A DNA stretch of 64,000 bases, from positions 2,569,137 to 2,633,136 of the forward strand of contig VWZW01004863.1 in the NCBI GenBank assembly GCA_013397115.1, written 5' to 3'. Shown piece after piece: positions 1-12,521 of this stretch. Source of the stretch: Edolisoma coerulescens (taxonomy: Eukaryota; Chordata; Aves; Passeriformes; Campephagidae). The translations under genes were made by a program, and so were the position numbers. Position 1 is the stretch's first letter. Each line of letters starts with the position of its first letter. The notes under the pieces were generated by a model. That model saw only the letters and a list, made by a program, of their open reading frames with translations, was not told the DNA's origin and ran no database searches.

Positions 1-1824
1 GCTTTTGAGATTCTTGTCTCAACTGCCATTTTTCACTAATGACTCCTGCAACAAAGCAACCACTGATACTGGGCAGCAAAACATTGCAACCACAGTTGTC
101 TAATTTGAATACCTCTGCAAACATACACACATACAAGCAAGTAAACATGAGGTAACAAGAGTATCAGCTGACTTATAGTCACTGTTTACATGTACACTCT
201 TAGCCTCTGGCAAACACAAGGTAGCACAAGTGATGCCAGCTCATTTCTGTGAGTACTTTAAATGAAGTCCCAAGATCTGTCTCATCTTCTTAAAAGAAAA
301 CTCTGTGAGTGCCATCTGAAAATGCTAAAGTACACTTTGTTCAGCTGTTTTTACTCAGAAGTACTAACTGCTAGCAAAAATACCAGGTTTTAGGTGCATA
401 GCATTTTGTGGCACTCCTAATGCTGACTCAAGTTACTGTTGTTGTCATGTCTGTGGTCAATTCGTTGCTTAAAAGTGGGAACCACAAAATTCAGGACATT
501 AACACAGCTGCGTACATTTAACCTATGATGGAGTGTCTTAATCCTCCAGCTACAAAGATGTCTCAGCCTGAGGTGCAGGGAAATGCCTCTCTCCCCTTAA
601 TATTCACACATTCGTAATTTCTCCTTGAGTTAGGAATGAAAGGCAGTCCTTTATCACCACACTTGGTCAGACAAAGAAGAAGTTCACCCAGCCTGTGTCA
701 ACATTTGCAACTTGTGCAGTGCAGTGGATCTGTATGGGGAAAAGCTGCAGCTGAAGCCGTCACAACTACGTTAAGGGTGTTTCAGGGGTTTACTTTGGCT
801 TGGCTGTTGCCTGGCCCTGGCTGCTAAATGCCCATCAGTGGCAGCAATGAGATGCGTATGCTTCTGAGACTCTATGTACAATTTCGTTTCATCTGAAAGA
901 ATCCATATTGTGTTCTTTAGGAGACTTTCACAATATGTGCAAAAATATGGTGCAGGTGATTAAGAGGTTCATTTTAACACACACCCCTGACCTCAAATAC
1001 AAAGCTAAGACAGGTAACCCCATCACCTCAGTGATTAGACAGCTGGGTTTGGAGGCTCATAATGAGTTTTAGGTGAACTTTGAGAAAAAACATGCCATCC
1101 AGAATCCATTTTATAGCTGGTTAATTCACTGGAATTCAATACACCGATGCATATTTTCCAGTTTCTTTCCAGTTCATCCGAATTTCTTTTTCCCAAGTGG
1201 TTCTGTGTAACTGGTATTTGGTTAACAAATGGGCCTTTGACTCCCAGGAATATATGATTCCCTTTTGATAAAAACAGGACGTGCTACGCTGTAGTTCAGC
1301 TGAGGCCCAAGACTGCCCTTGTTGATGATCATGCCTTGGAATTACATATACATATCTTTTACATGGAGAAATTTTCCTTTTCATGATTCCTCAGATTTTG
1401 TTGCATAAGGCTGTGCCAGAGATTGCTACCTTGTGCACATTCCTCAAGTTAGAACAAAATTACTGTTTACAGTTGCACAGAGTATTTCATAAACCAGCCA
1501 GCGTATTTGTGAACACTAACTTTTCTGTCTCCAGTGGGTTTCAGAGGAACAGGGACAGCACTGTGTTTCTGAACCGTGTTACAAAGAGCAGAGCACCTCT
1601 GCAAAGACCCCTGGACTAGACTATCGCCTGCTTTATGGTGGGACACTTCTTTGCTGGCACAATTATCAGTGGAAGCTCAAAGGCACTCCAGCAGCTACAG
1701 TATTTGTGCTCTAACTCCTAAAAGGATAGACTGTAAACTGCCATCCCCTACAAACTAAACCCTTCATCATTTGACCTTTTTCTCCTCTTCTTTATTTCTC
1801 CCCTGTCTTTTATGTGTCTTACAG
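1..1824. other. Non-coding sequence, no gene seen
   Basis: AT-rich sequence with only short open frames on either strand, none with recognisable protein content. I see no repeat family here. The right end, about 1770-1824, is a long pyrimidine-rich tract ending in TTACAG, which resembles a splice acceptor and is discussed with the next entry. Confidence 0.6.
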
Positions 1825-2400
1825 GAGGAGATGGACAAGACCAAAGTCTGGGAAAGCTCTTGGCTGGCTAGAAATTCGAAAACAACATTAGTCACCAGAT
1901 TCACTTGTATCATTACCTACAAGAAAGGCTAGCCAAACCAAAAAGTGAAAAATGTAACCTGGAAGTACTTTATGTAAATCTATGGAGTTTTTTAGTTTAT
2001 TTGTTTTTCTCCCTTGAAAGGTTGCCACTTTCAAACATCTCCAAACATAAGCTTTCTGTAAACAAAATACAGCATTTTTTCCAACATTTTGTATTACCAG
2101 TTTTACCAGCTCCACACTTCTCATTTATTTTAAAAGTCAGACACCAACCATGTTACATTTTGAATTTTTCCTCTGACCTTTTTAAGGAAAGAAAAAAAAG
2201 AAAGATTATAACAAAGAATAACAGATTTCATTTGAAATGAAATGTTTAATAGTGCAGTACCTGCACATATTTTTTTAAAAATTGTAATGTATTTTTCCAC
2301 TTTACTAATAAACTAGTATTCTAGTAAGTTGATCAGATTAAGTGTGAAACCATCTATGTAACAATATTTATGACTCTCTTTAATAAGATGTATTTTTACT
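1825..2400 (+). other. Weak candidate terminal exon plus 3'-UTR-like region
   Basis: A pyrimidine-rich tract of about 50 bases ends in TTACAG at 1824, a good match to a vertebrate splice acceptor. All three frames after it are open only briefly: 35 codons to a TAG at 1930, 21 codons to a TAG at 1889, or 14 codons to a TAG at 1869. The following 500 bases are AT-rich, with T-runs and an AATAAA-like stretch near 2306, as in many 3' UTRs. I do not recognise the peptide in any frame, no donor site or upstream exon is visible, and the reading frame cannot be chosen. This may equally be a decoy acceptor in intergenic DNA. Confidence 0.15.
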
Positions 2401-4655
2401 GTTGTCAAACCTGTCAGGAAATTAATTGCAAGACCTGTCCCTGTGAATGAATGATCACGTGCACGAAGACTGAAACACCCCGCTTTGGTGGTGTATGGCT
2501 ACTTGAAATTTTAACTGAAATAATTAATTATCTAAGATGCAGGTCTTGATTTCCTAAAGGGCTGGCTTGAGTGGAGTTCTTCACTCATACGAACATGAGA
2601 GTTGCATGTATACATATGTAGTTAAAAGAGGAGTTCTTGGCAATTTAGCACCCATCATGTTGTTTTGCAGACTAACACTGGATATGCTAGACATAAACAT
2701 ATGTTGAAAAATGTCAGTATGCAGTCCAAAGTTAAAATATGCAGCTCTTAATTTCTTGACAAATCTCTGCAGTGCATAGAAAGGAAAGTCAAGCTCCCTC
2801 CATGATCCTGATATTCTGTGAATAAGAACATGCTAATTTATGGAAAGGGGAAAAAAATGCACTCTTTGTGGATGAATCTGTGGTAGTACGACACATGAAG
2901 GAATATGTTCAAAATTTCCCTATAGGTCAGCTATCAAAAGTGTTTTAATGGTGATTTCTAGGAAAATTAAGCATAGGTCTCAGCTTCAATCCAGAGGCCT
3001 GCCCACTACTAAAGAAAAGGGGTATAGGACATCCAGTCTAAAATCTTCTCAGGTTTTTTGCTCTTCACAGGCTATTGGTGGAGATACATAATTTCTCATG
3101 CTGAGAAGATGTAAATCAATCTTTTCCAAGTACTGACTCCATTCTGTCCCCTCATTTTCACTGGCATGAACAAGGCTGTTCACAGACTGACTGTGATACA
3201 CTGCTGCCTGTGATGCTAGTAGTTGGCACACTCTGCACTGTGCTGTCTCGAGAAGGTGTGTGCTTTTAAGTATTATGAAAGGAGTAATTATTTTACTCAC
3301 AATAAGATTAACAGATGAAGTCTGAGATAAGTTACCATGAAGACTAGTATTTCCCCTCCAAAGTTTCAACTCTTACTCAGAAAAAACAAAGAAAATAAAC
3401 ACATCATAAGGAGAAAGAGAAAAGTAGTGGTTGAAGTGGCACGGTTACTACTTATCTAGATGTTTTGGGATACAACTTGAAAAAGTGGAATCAGGAAGGA
3501 ATTTTCTCCCTATGCACAGAACCATTCTAGTAAACATGTTCAGGGAACACATCTTTCCTTGAAGCATCTGGGATTTAATACTAGGAGGATACAGAACTAG
3601 AGAGAGTGTCCAGACAACATGTGGTGACTGGCAGCTATAGTTTTCCATCAGCTGTCCGGACATTGCTGTAACAGAACTGGCGAGGTTCTGTTACAACTCA
3701 TAACCTATGAATACCTTACAAACAAACATGGAAGAATAAGAAGAATGGCTTTCCACTGGGAAGAACTTGAAATACAAATGAGTTAGAAACATTTCTGTTC
3801 TCTTCTCTCCTGCATTTGGCCAGACACAGTGACAAATCTCTCTTTCCACCCCTGACAGGTTTCATTGCAATAAGTGCCAATAACAATTATGCTAAGTTTG
3901 GCTGAATGCAAATTCAGTCTGAATTCCCTCAGCTCTTCAGATTTTGACAACACTATCAGTTCATAACAGACCACCTGTTTGTTTTGTAGTGCCTGCCAAA
4001 ACATATAAGTGTTAATGAGGAAAGGAGATGCTGCTTTTAATGTGTGTATATTTATATAATATGCATAAATTCATACACAGCTAATGTACACATATCTTTC
4101 CACTGAGGCAGATAGAAGATAAACAACTTGATTACAAGGTAAGGCTGTTTTGGTTTTTTTCTTTAGTCACCTTAATGAGTTTATTTAGCATCAGGGTGGA
4201 GAGGGAAAAGTGTTATAAAACCTTTCATGCAAAATTTGTAGAGAACTTCAGTGTCTGTCCTGATTTCAAACTCACAACTCCGTGATGTAGACAGTAGATA
4301 CCATGGAATAATCCACAGATTGTATATCCTGAAGTCAGTGGAGCTGTGTTATTTACAGCAGCTGTGTTATTTTCACCACACACCAATTATATGCAAACAA
4401 GCATGCACATGGCATCTTTATGAAAATAACAATAGAAAACAGGGTCCTTTTCTCTCAAAACATTACAAAAAATACTAAATATTTCAGACTATCCAAATAT
4501 CAGACAATGGCATGCACCGAGCGAGCCACATGTCTTCTAACTTCTTTTCTCTATCTTTCGCATATGGCACTGCTCCTGATGAGGATCTAGCCACATATGT
4601 TTCATACATGAATTAGAAGACAGGCAAAGAGAGTGAAGGCCAAATTTTACAAGAG

Positions 4656-4707
4656 CTTTTGTCCCAACACAAGGTACCAACCTTTTGTCCCAACACAAGG
4701 TATCAAA
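4656..4707. repeat. 26-bp tandem duplication, two copies
   Basis: Two adjacent 26-bp units (4656-4681 and 4682-4707) begin with CTTTTGTCCCAACACAAGGT and differ at two positions. The unit contains an imperfect inverted repeat (TTGTCC...ACACAA). It looks like a simple local duplication with no other visible role. Confidence 0.9.
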
Positions 4708-6133
4708 CCCCTGGGTTTTCAGAAGTTCTGAGCAAATCTCTCTCTCATCTGAATTCTCATGAGAATTTAAAATTATGAAGACTATTGATTGGAAGAAGTA
4801 AATCAAAAACAGGGAAAAACAATAGGAAGGAAAAAAAGGCAAGTGAATAACAGGAGAAGGAAGGTAACTTATTCTGTAGCATTAGTTAAAACTAATTAAC
4901 ACATCCCAGCTCACTTCTTCCATTTGAAGTACAACCCTTCAACTGTTTAGAAATACACCAACACCAAAATTTTAAATTCTGAAAATTGTGAATTTTAACT
5001 TTGGAAATTAGTGTGTGGTTTTGTAATTTGTGTTCAAATTCGTAAGTCAAAGGGCATCTGTAAATGTCAGGTAACACACAGAATCAAATTTGGATTCATA
5101 CAGCAATACTGTCTCTTCGGCAATAGAATTCCAGCTATTGCATTCCAAAAATGTCTGTGATTGAACAGATGTGTTTTAATCAGTTTTGGAAGAAACATCT
5201 GAGACATGTACGGAAAGTGGTAAAAAATCTGAAAAGACTGTCCATGTCCAGGTCATCAAAGGGCAGAAAGAAAGGAGGACAATCATCTCAACCTCCAATG
5301 AGTATTCACATTTGTTCCATAAATTTTCCTGTAGTGTAAAACCAGTTTTCCAATTTTCTCAAGACTTTGATTCTGTGTGTCCTGAAGCTTCCATCAACAT
5401 ATTATTATTTGTACCCAGAAATTTGAAATTCTAGTATAAGCAGAGCTATGTATAGCCTCGAGCTGTTAGCATTTACCAGTGTTCAGACCCTATGTCATAA
5501 CTATTTCATGCATTAATGGGATGTACACCTTTAAAGTATGTGCTGTAAATATAATTTAAAAGGAGGTGAGACTTCAGACCTTTGATAATTTTCAGATGTT
5601 TTCTCCCTTTGTTGAAACTTATTTTCTTGCCTGCCTTTATACATTCTTTTCAATAATTAAATAAAACAAATAATTAAATTAATAAAATTAAAATGCACTT
5701 GAAACATAATTGGATTCAAAACCTAATTTTAGCAGTTTTTGAAACAAATTAGCCTTCTTTTGCTCCAGATCTGAGTCCAAAAAGGTTTACTAAGGAGTAT
5801 TTTTTCTGCAGCAGCTATTTCTGAATATCTCCATAAATTTGCAGTAAAGCCTAAAGACAGCCAAAGTATCTCTGTATCTAAAACAATACAGATAAGGCCA
5901 GAAGCAAATGATGCTGAACGTTTATGCTGTTGAGAATGGTAGGCCAACCCATTCAATGCTTCCATTCTGTCCTGCAGTATGCAATGCAGACACATTCCCA
6001 ACATGACCTTGGACTAATCTTTCATTGTATGTCAATGTCGCATCTTTAGAAACAGAACTATTGTGTTGATAGAGTTTATTAGTGAATGTGAGATGGTCAG
6101 ATGGCATTGTGATGAGGTAATAGAACATGGATT

Positions 6134-6151
6134 ATGCCTACATGTAGGCAT
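6134..6151. repeat. 18-bp perfect palindrome
   Basis: ATGCCTACATGTAGGCAT is identical to its reverse complement, and the symmetry stops at the flanking bases. It could be a chance palindrome or a binding site for a symmetric dimer. No adjacent feature explains it. Confidence 0.85.
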
Positions 6152-7929
6152 TCATTCATGCAAAAACAGAAATTGGGAATGATTTCATCCACAACAGAAT
6201 AGCCAGGGAGAGGACCAGAACAAGGTATTTTTAAGGAGAAATAGCACTCTGACAGAAGTCAAATTTTGTAAAATTGCAGGGATTAAAGCAAAACTCCTGA
6301 CTCTATTTGGAGTAAATTCAAAGGCACCACCAGCCTCCAGTCCCAGGGTTAAATGGATGGAAAATGAACTAAACTGGTAATGAATAATGAAATCTCTCCT
6401 AATACATATCATAAAGGATAAGCAGTCCTCTGTAATGACTAAGACAGTTTTGAAAGAAACACTAGATTAAAAATGTTTGTTAAAACAGATAGTAGGTTAG
6501 AAGTTCTATGGACAAACCCAATCTTGTTTATAATACAAAAGGCAAAGAAAATGTTGAACTGCAAAGACTGTGTTGGTTTGTATTGCTGACAAGTAAGAAA
6601 AGAGAATCAAAATCTAATGCTAATCATGTTAGCAAAATTAAAGCGCTACTGGTATCATTCCTTTAAAGAAATAATTATTTTCAATTCTACAAAATTGAAG
6701 CAAAATGCTAAAATATGGTAACAGAAATCAGACTACCTTAGAAAATATATTTCAGGAGCCATGATTTACCCTTGGAACTGCATATCCTGACTATTAAAGA
6801 AAGAGACTGAATTTCTGCAGAGTATACATGCCTTGGCAGACATTATTGTAAAGTAAGATGTTTTGAAGAAACATTTGTTTAGTCCTCTAAACTACAATGA
6901 TTTTGGCTGGAACACAGGGTGAATGTCACCAGATACAAATAGTAATGCTCTTCTTTTCTGGAAGAAAAGTGATAATCTAAAAGTTTTAAAACAGATTTAT
7001 AACTGTCATGAATCTCTAAATACATCTTTGCCTTTTAAGACAAAGTTTTCAGATCTTTGAGGTGCACTGACACACGACCTTCCACGTCAATTTACTAAAT
7101 ACGTACAGTAGTTCTCAAAAGATCGTTAACACATTTGTGTGCAAAACACCCAGCCTGGTGGGTCTTTTATGGCAAGTGGAGAATTTGCCTGGAGATTTAG
7201 TTACTGGTGGAGTAACACTTTATCATGTTCATGGAAGTACCTGGTAACACAACCTGTGTCAAGTTTTACATGGCACTGTGCTCTCAGTCTGTCTTCCAGA
7301 AAATTACCAATTAATATCTAAGATGTGTCTGTTCCATGATTTTTTCCTGTCAAGTACCAAATGTGGTTTTGGTATCCAGGTCCATGGTTCCATACAAATT
7401 TTGTTGATGCATATTTCTAAACTGGAGTTGACTGAAATGTCTGAAATGTGAATATCCTGAAAATATTGAGAAAAATTGTTGTGAATTTTTTATAGGAATA
7501 ATTATTAGGAAAGGATTGAAAAAATAAAGAAAACAACTTGGAAACTGATGACCTACCATATCCTATTAAAAAACTCTGAATATTGCTTTTAGCTTTTTGA
7601 AGATACCAGCGTACACATACATATAAACATATGCTATCCTCAAAAACATAATAATGGATTTCAAAATGTCACATACCATACACTCTTTGTTCTATATGTT
7701 ACAGCAATACTGTTAACAGCACTTGAGGCATCTCATTGTAAATTTATAGGACACATTCCAAGAGCATTGTTTAATATTTACTGTTTCCAATGAAATGGCT
7801 TGGAAAATGCCGAGTAATGTAAATACTCGACGCAAATAGGTGTGCCTGAGAGTTAGTGCATCCCACTAACTGCACAGAGCCAGAGAAGTCATGCTGGAAC
7901 AAAGAATCAGGCAGCCACAGCCCCAAGCA

Positions 7930-7967
7930 TCTGGCATACAGCCAGATTTCTGGCATACAGCCAGAAA
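7930..7967. repeat. 19-bp tandem duplication with internal hairpin
   Basis: Two 19-bp units share TCTGGCATACAGCCAGA. Each unit is itself an inverted repeat (CTGGC, five-base ATACA loop, GCCAG), so the pair could form two small stem-loops. It is likely a slippage or hairpin-mediated duplication. Confidence 0.85.
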
Positions 7968-10900
7968 TGATGTGGTAAATATTCACATCCTGAGGGAGAG
8001 ACAGAGATAAAGAAAAAGAGGACAGGAAACAAATTACCTTTCTGAAGGGAGAGCACTCAAAAATTCACTTTAATTCCTCTGTTAATTAAAAACTGTGGTC
8101 AGTAAAGGTAATTAGTCAAAAGACTTTACTTATCAAAAATTTTGCAAACAATAGGGTGAATTAAATTAAAGTAACTTCTGTGAGATTTTTCTTGGTTAAG
8201 AAAAAACAAAGAAAACAAAGTTTGGTTACTCCCCCTCAGTTCCCAAATGTATTTTGATGAAGGAAAACATTTTACGAGAAAAATTTTACAGGTAAAAGCA
8301 AATTGCAGTCATTTGTTTGTAAGTAAAGTGGAGGAATCAATAAGATGTATAAAATGATTGTTTAAAAGCTTTGTCCATAAACCAGGTTCTGCCATGAATT
8401 CGTTATTACCAGCTATTCTGATCAAGAGCACTTCCCTTGAGATACCTGACATTTTCAAGATGACTCTTCGCTCTAATGGGCAAAGCCCAAGACATCCACT
8501 GGAAAAACTGAGATTTGACATTACAGGGAAAAGGAATTTGTGTCAAAATGCTTTTGGAGGGATTTCTGAAAATACAGCTATTTCACATTTTCCTTTATTG
8601 TGACACAAGTAGTGTTTTTTAAGCTCAATCTTTTTTATCACAGTCCACCAAATCTGAAGGTAGGTTAAGGACCAGGGCACTAAGTTGCTAGGACCCCTGT
8701 TTTTTAGTGTTTCATGCTAATTCACAATAATTCATAGAGACAGCAGTAGATTTTGCACAAACCAGGGACCATTCACAACAATTTTGAAGCTAAGTGAGAT
8801 AAGACAATATCACGATGAGCTGTGCTTTTCATCAGGATACAAGTCTAGAAAAAAGGTTCTGATCCATAAGATTTACTAGTACAGAAATAGTTTCAAGTTC
8901 CTCTAGCACTAAAGGATTGTGTATTTTCTTTATAGAAGTATTTTCTTCATCAGTTATCAGGAAAGCATATGAACACTGAAAACATACTAATGATTTGAGC
9001 CTTATGTTGGGAATCACAAGGGTTGGCTGCTGCACACACAATATATAAATCCCAGCCTGTTAATGTGTGTAGCAGGGAAACAGGGGACAAGACTGTTTTC
9101 CATATGTCTCTTCAGACTTCAGTAATCTCATGATGTTGTTCCTTGCAACTTTTCTGTGCAAGACATATTACAACATTCTGCTGATACACTCCTAAAGCTT
9201 AATGGACATCATGGTCAAAATCTCCCAGGAAGCCTGGCTGTGCCAAAGCCAGGTGTTCTGTTCTAGTCCAAGAGTTTGGCTGCCCTTCCTTTCACCACAT
9301 CCACCAAAATCATGTTAGTCTTCCTCCTTGTTGAAGATTGACAGGGATAGAGTTAGCTGAGACATGTAAAAGCACCATTTTTGCTGGCAATTGATGTTTT
9401 CCAGAAATGTGTGTATCTTCCCTATATATCATAATAGTATATCAAAAATAAATTGTCTATGAGCAGATCATGCTTAGTTTCGTGCCAATCCATCTGTGGT
9501 CCACACATGGAGACAGGGGTGCTGAGCAGAACAGATGTCATTGGAAATATAAGTCTCTAAACATACATATGATACATGCGCTTTCATTAGAAGACTGAGT
9601 TATGTCTCTGACTTTTCTAGTATCACTTTATTCTATATTTCAGGGAGGATCATGATGTCCTTGATTGCCCGTGTTCACAGCAAAATCTTCAAAACCTTCA
9701 TCTGTCTGTTTAATGGAGTGAAGTTATTCAAAAAATCTTTCTCCCATCTTTTTGTCTTGGGTCATTAGGACAATAACTCTCAGACCTTTCTCATCTAAAT
9801 CTGCAAGGGCAGAGAGGAGGGCAATGCATACTGGTTCTTCATCTCTTTGCAGTGATCGTTAGGGCAAAATTCACTGTAAATAGTAATAAATAAAGCCTTA
9901 TATACTGCATTTTATGTGGACTACTGGAAGTAAAGCTGGAACCTATATCGGGGGTTATCATGCCTAGGTGTCCTTACAGACCCAGTGGAGACCTTTCTTA
10001 AAATCTCTCTGGGGGAATTCCCTTTCTGCAGGGCACTTGAGGAGATTTAAGCAACTAAGTGCCTAAATTTAGGCTGATATCTCACTAAAGAAAGAATTAA
10101 ACCTATATCTCTATGTCATATTGTGTGGAGCTTGGTGCAGAGACCTGTATTCTGGGTTTGGTTTTGCTGTTGCATGTTAGCAGTTCATCACCGTTCTTGT
10201 CATAGCTGGGGCTGGTTGGGGACTGGAGCAAAGTCCTGCTTGTGAAGCACTGTTTTACATCTAACATGAAACTAGCTGAGCAGTACAAAGCTTTCAAGTG
10301 GTTTCGGAATAATTGGATATTCATAATCAACATAAACATGATTTATGAATTTGAGAAAAATCAAATACATCCCTAGCATATCCTGGAGCCACAAGGTTTT
10401 GCTCTAAGATAGAAACTGCCTTCTTTTTGTCCTTCTGTATTTTACATCAAAAGAGCTATCTTGAGGGACATGACAAGGAACAACAGCCTCTTTAATTAGA
10501 ACATAAAGCCAAGTGTTAAGCACCTATCATTGATTTATTCAAATCTCTATTATGTCAGTTACTTCTATCAGGAAAACCAGCCACTAAAAGATACATTCAA
10601 AATTAGAATTACAGTTTAGGTAGGTTTTTTACATCCTGGAATTTTAGTCTGCCTTTTTCCTATTGGTTACATACTATTTGATTTTATTGTATAAAATATA
10701 TTAAAATGTATCTGACTCCTCACTAATACCAAAGTATGAGAATAAGTCCCAAATAAATATTTCTAATAAATTTTAGATTGTCAGGAAGAGATGTATCTCA
10801 CCTAACTTAAGATATCCAGGGTCTGATTCATTCACCTGCAGAGGCAGACAGTGACTCTATAAGATGTCCCTGGAGATCCAGCAAGTCTACTTGGGGCTTC

Positions 10901-11787
10901 CAGATAAGACATGGAATGCACAAGGCACTCAAACCCTACTGGAGACCGTCATACAGGGTTCAGCTTACAGATCAAGGTACTTAAATGTTTATGTCTACTT
11001 TACAGTGTCATTACAGTCTAGACTTTCTTTATAAGCAGTAGAAATATATGAAATTGACACAGCTATTAAAACCTAGGTTAGTTAATTTAAACATCAGTTC
11101 ACTAAATTTGTTTTTACTGAAGAGTACTTTAAATGGCTCTACGGATGCCACTGTGTCAACTAAACTCTACTGACTGAATATGAGTTTAGATATCATTACC
11201 AAGACAGGGTCACCTAGTTCTCCTGAGATTCTCTAGGGTACCCTCTCTGGCCTATGGCTGCCACTGCAGAAGACCATGAGTCACTTGTAGGTCTTTCATC
11301 AAAATAATTAACAACACACGAATGTCTCACAAACCTTTGGGCCTCTCAGCATACACTTCAGAGACTACATTCAGAAAATGCAAACAAACCCCATCTTGCC
11401 TGCAGTGTCAAACATCGTAGTCACATAAAAGTGTGGGTCTGAACATCCTTTCCTGAAGTTTTAAGGAGTTCCTCTGAGCCTGCAGTAAGGAAACGTAGCT
11501 GCTTAGCAGGGAATGGACAGTCAAAATTAATAGCAATTTTTAAGCTATACACACACACACATATGCAAACTTCTGCCCTCAAAGAAAACAGTCAGCAGTT
11601 AGGGATTTACCAGCTCATGAACATAAGAAATCATGAGTTCTAGAATGCTTAGACTTAGCTCCATCACCAATATCATAACTGTATAAATTTTTAGCATATT
11701 GTCTCCTTTAGCAGATATAACTTTTGCCCAGATATAATTAATGCCTAGTAATGATCATATACTTGCAGGATTACATTCCTCCCATTG

Positions 11788-11792
11788 AAGCA
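11788..11792. repeat. Left target-site duplication of solo LTR
   Basis: The five bases AAGCA directly precede the TGTAG start of the LTR and recur exactly at 12616-12620 directly after its CTACA end. A 5-bp duplication is typical of ERVL-like and some other avian endogenous retroviruses. Confidence 0.85.
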
Positions 11793-11874
11793 TGTAGTGG
11801 GTTGAAAAAACCTGAGTTGATAGACAGACTTGTAAGCCAATCGCTTCTCGTGATTTCGCATATCAAAGTCAGCA

Positions 11875-12097
11875 AAGCCGCGGGAAAGGGAGCTTCTGGG
11901 TTCCGGTCTCCCCTGGAGGGGTGGCCGGGGCCGAGCCCCGCGGGGCCGGGGCCTCCTGCGCCCTCCACTCTCTCCCTCCAGCGCAGCGGCACAGACCCCA
12001 GGTTGCTGCAGGAAAGAGCCGTGGGCAGCTGAAAACAACTACAATTTACTGCACAACTGAACTTGAAGCGGCGCTGGGGGACTGGCGAGTTCCCCCC
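11875..12097. promoter_or_regulatory. GC- and CpG-rich island inside the solo LTR
   Basis: This is the only strongly GC-rich, CpG-dense block in the window. It holds four runs of four G (11918-11921, 11927-11930, 11942-11945, 11948-11951), enough for a G-quadruplex, and a 12-bp palindrome GCCCCGCGGGGC at 11935-11946. A gene-finder could take it for a CpG-island promoter. Since it lies between the ends of a bounded LTR, I read it as the LTR's own U3/promoter region. Any activity today is unknown. Confidence 0.6.
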
Positions 12098-12174
12098 NNN
12101 NNNNNNNNNNNNNNNNNNNNNNNNNNNNNNNNNNNNNNNNNNNNNNNNNNNNNNNNNNNNNNNNNNNNNNNNNN
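12098..12174. other. Assembly gap, 77 N
   Basis: A run of 77 N directly follows a C-run at the edge of the GC-rich island. It lies inside the LTR, so the true LTR length is uncertain. High GC and quadruplex-forming potential probably caused the loss of coverage. Confidence 0.98.
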
Positions 12175-12515
12175 TTTCAGGCTGGAATTCGCTTATCCTT
12201 AAAAGAGATACCCATGGTAGTAGTGTAAAAAGACTGTAAAATTCATGAGAGAGATGTTTTTTTTTTTCACGGCAGCAGATTTTTTCTCCGGGCGGAATCT
12301 GGTTTTTGCTTCTAACAGTTTGGAAACCACGCTAAGCAGAAGGCACCTCTTATCCTCTCAAATATGGAAGAGACTTTTAAAGACTGTAATACTGACCTGA
12401 AATCACATGTTTGTTATCTTTTTGTGCAGTTTGGAAGAAGAGGGGAGTGTTTGGAAGAGAAAGGGGGGTTTGTTTTAAGTTCGTATTATTTTCTTTTACC
12501 TTTAATTCTGTTAGT

Positions 12516-12521
12516 AATAAA
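12516..12521 (+). terminator. LTR polyadenylation signal AATAAA
   Basis: AATAAA lies 95 bases before the LTR's 3' end, followed by T-rich and TG-containing sequence. The same arrangement is seen in the related LTR at 42569-42574. Confidence 0.6.

Larger units (their letters stand above)
2401..11787. other. Long non-coding stretch with short local repeats
   Basis: No gene or well-preserved mobile element is recognised over about 9.4 kb. Visible items are a 26-bp tandem duplication at 4656-4707, an 18-bp perfect palindrome at 6134-6151, a 19-bp tandem duplication at 7930-7967, a 14-bp palindrome at 10061-10074 and a short AC run at 11549-11560. The frame at 5186-5434 reads as a hydrophilic peptide but lacks convincing splice sites or an ATG. 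Old, heavily diverged repeats could be present and would need a repeat library to detect. Confidence 0.55.

Noticed and set aside
9233..9253. CCTGGCT...AGCCAGG hairpin considered as a microRNA precursor
   Set aside because: The stem is only 7 bp, far shorter than a microRNA precursor stem.
11745..12202. Overlapping open frames on both strands around the GC-rich block, one running through the N gap
   Set aside because: They exist because GC-rich sequence and N have few stop codons. They lie within the solo LTR.
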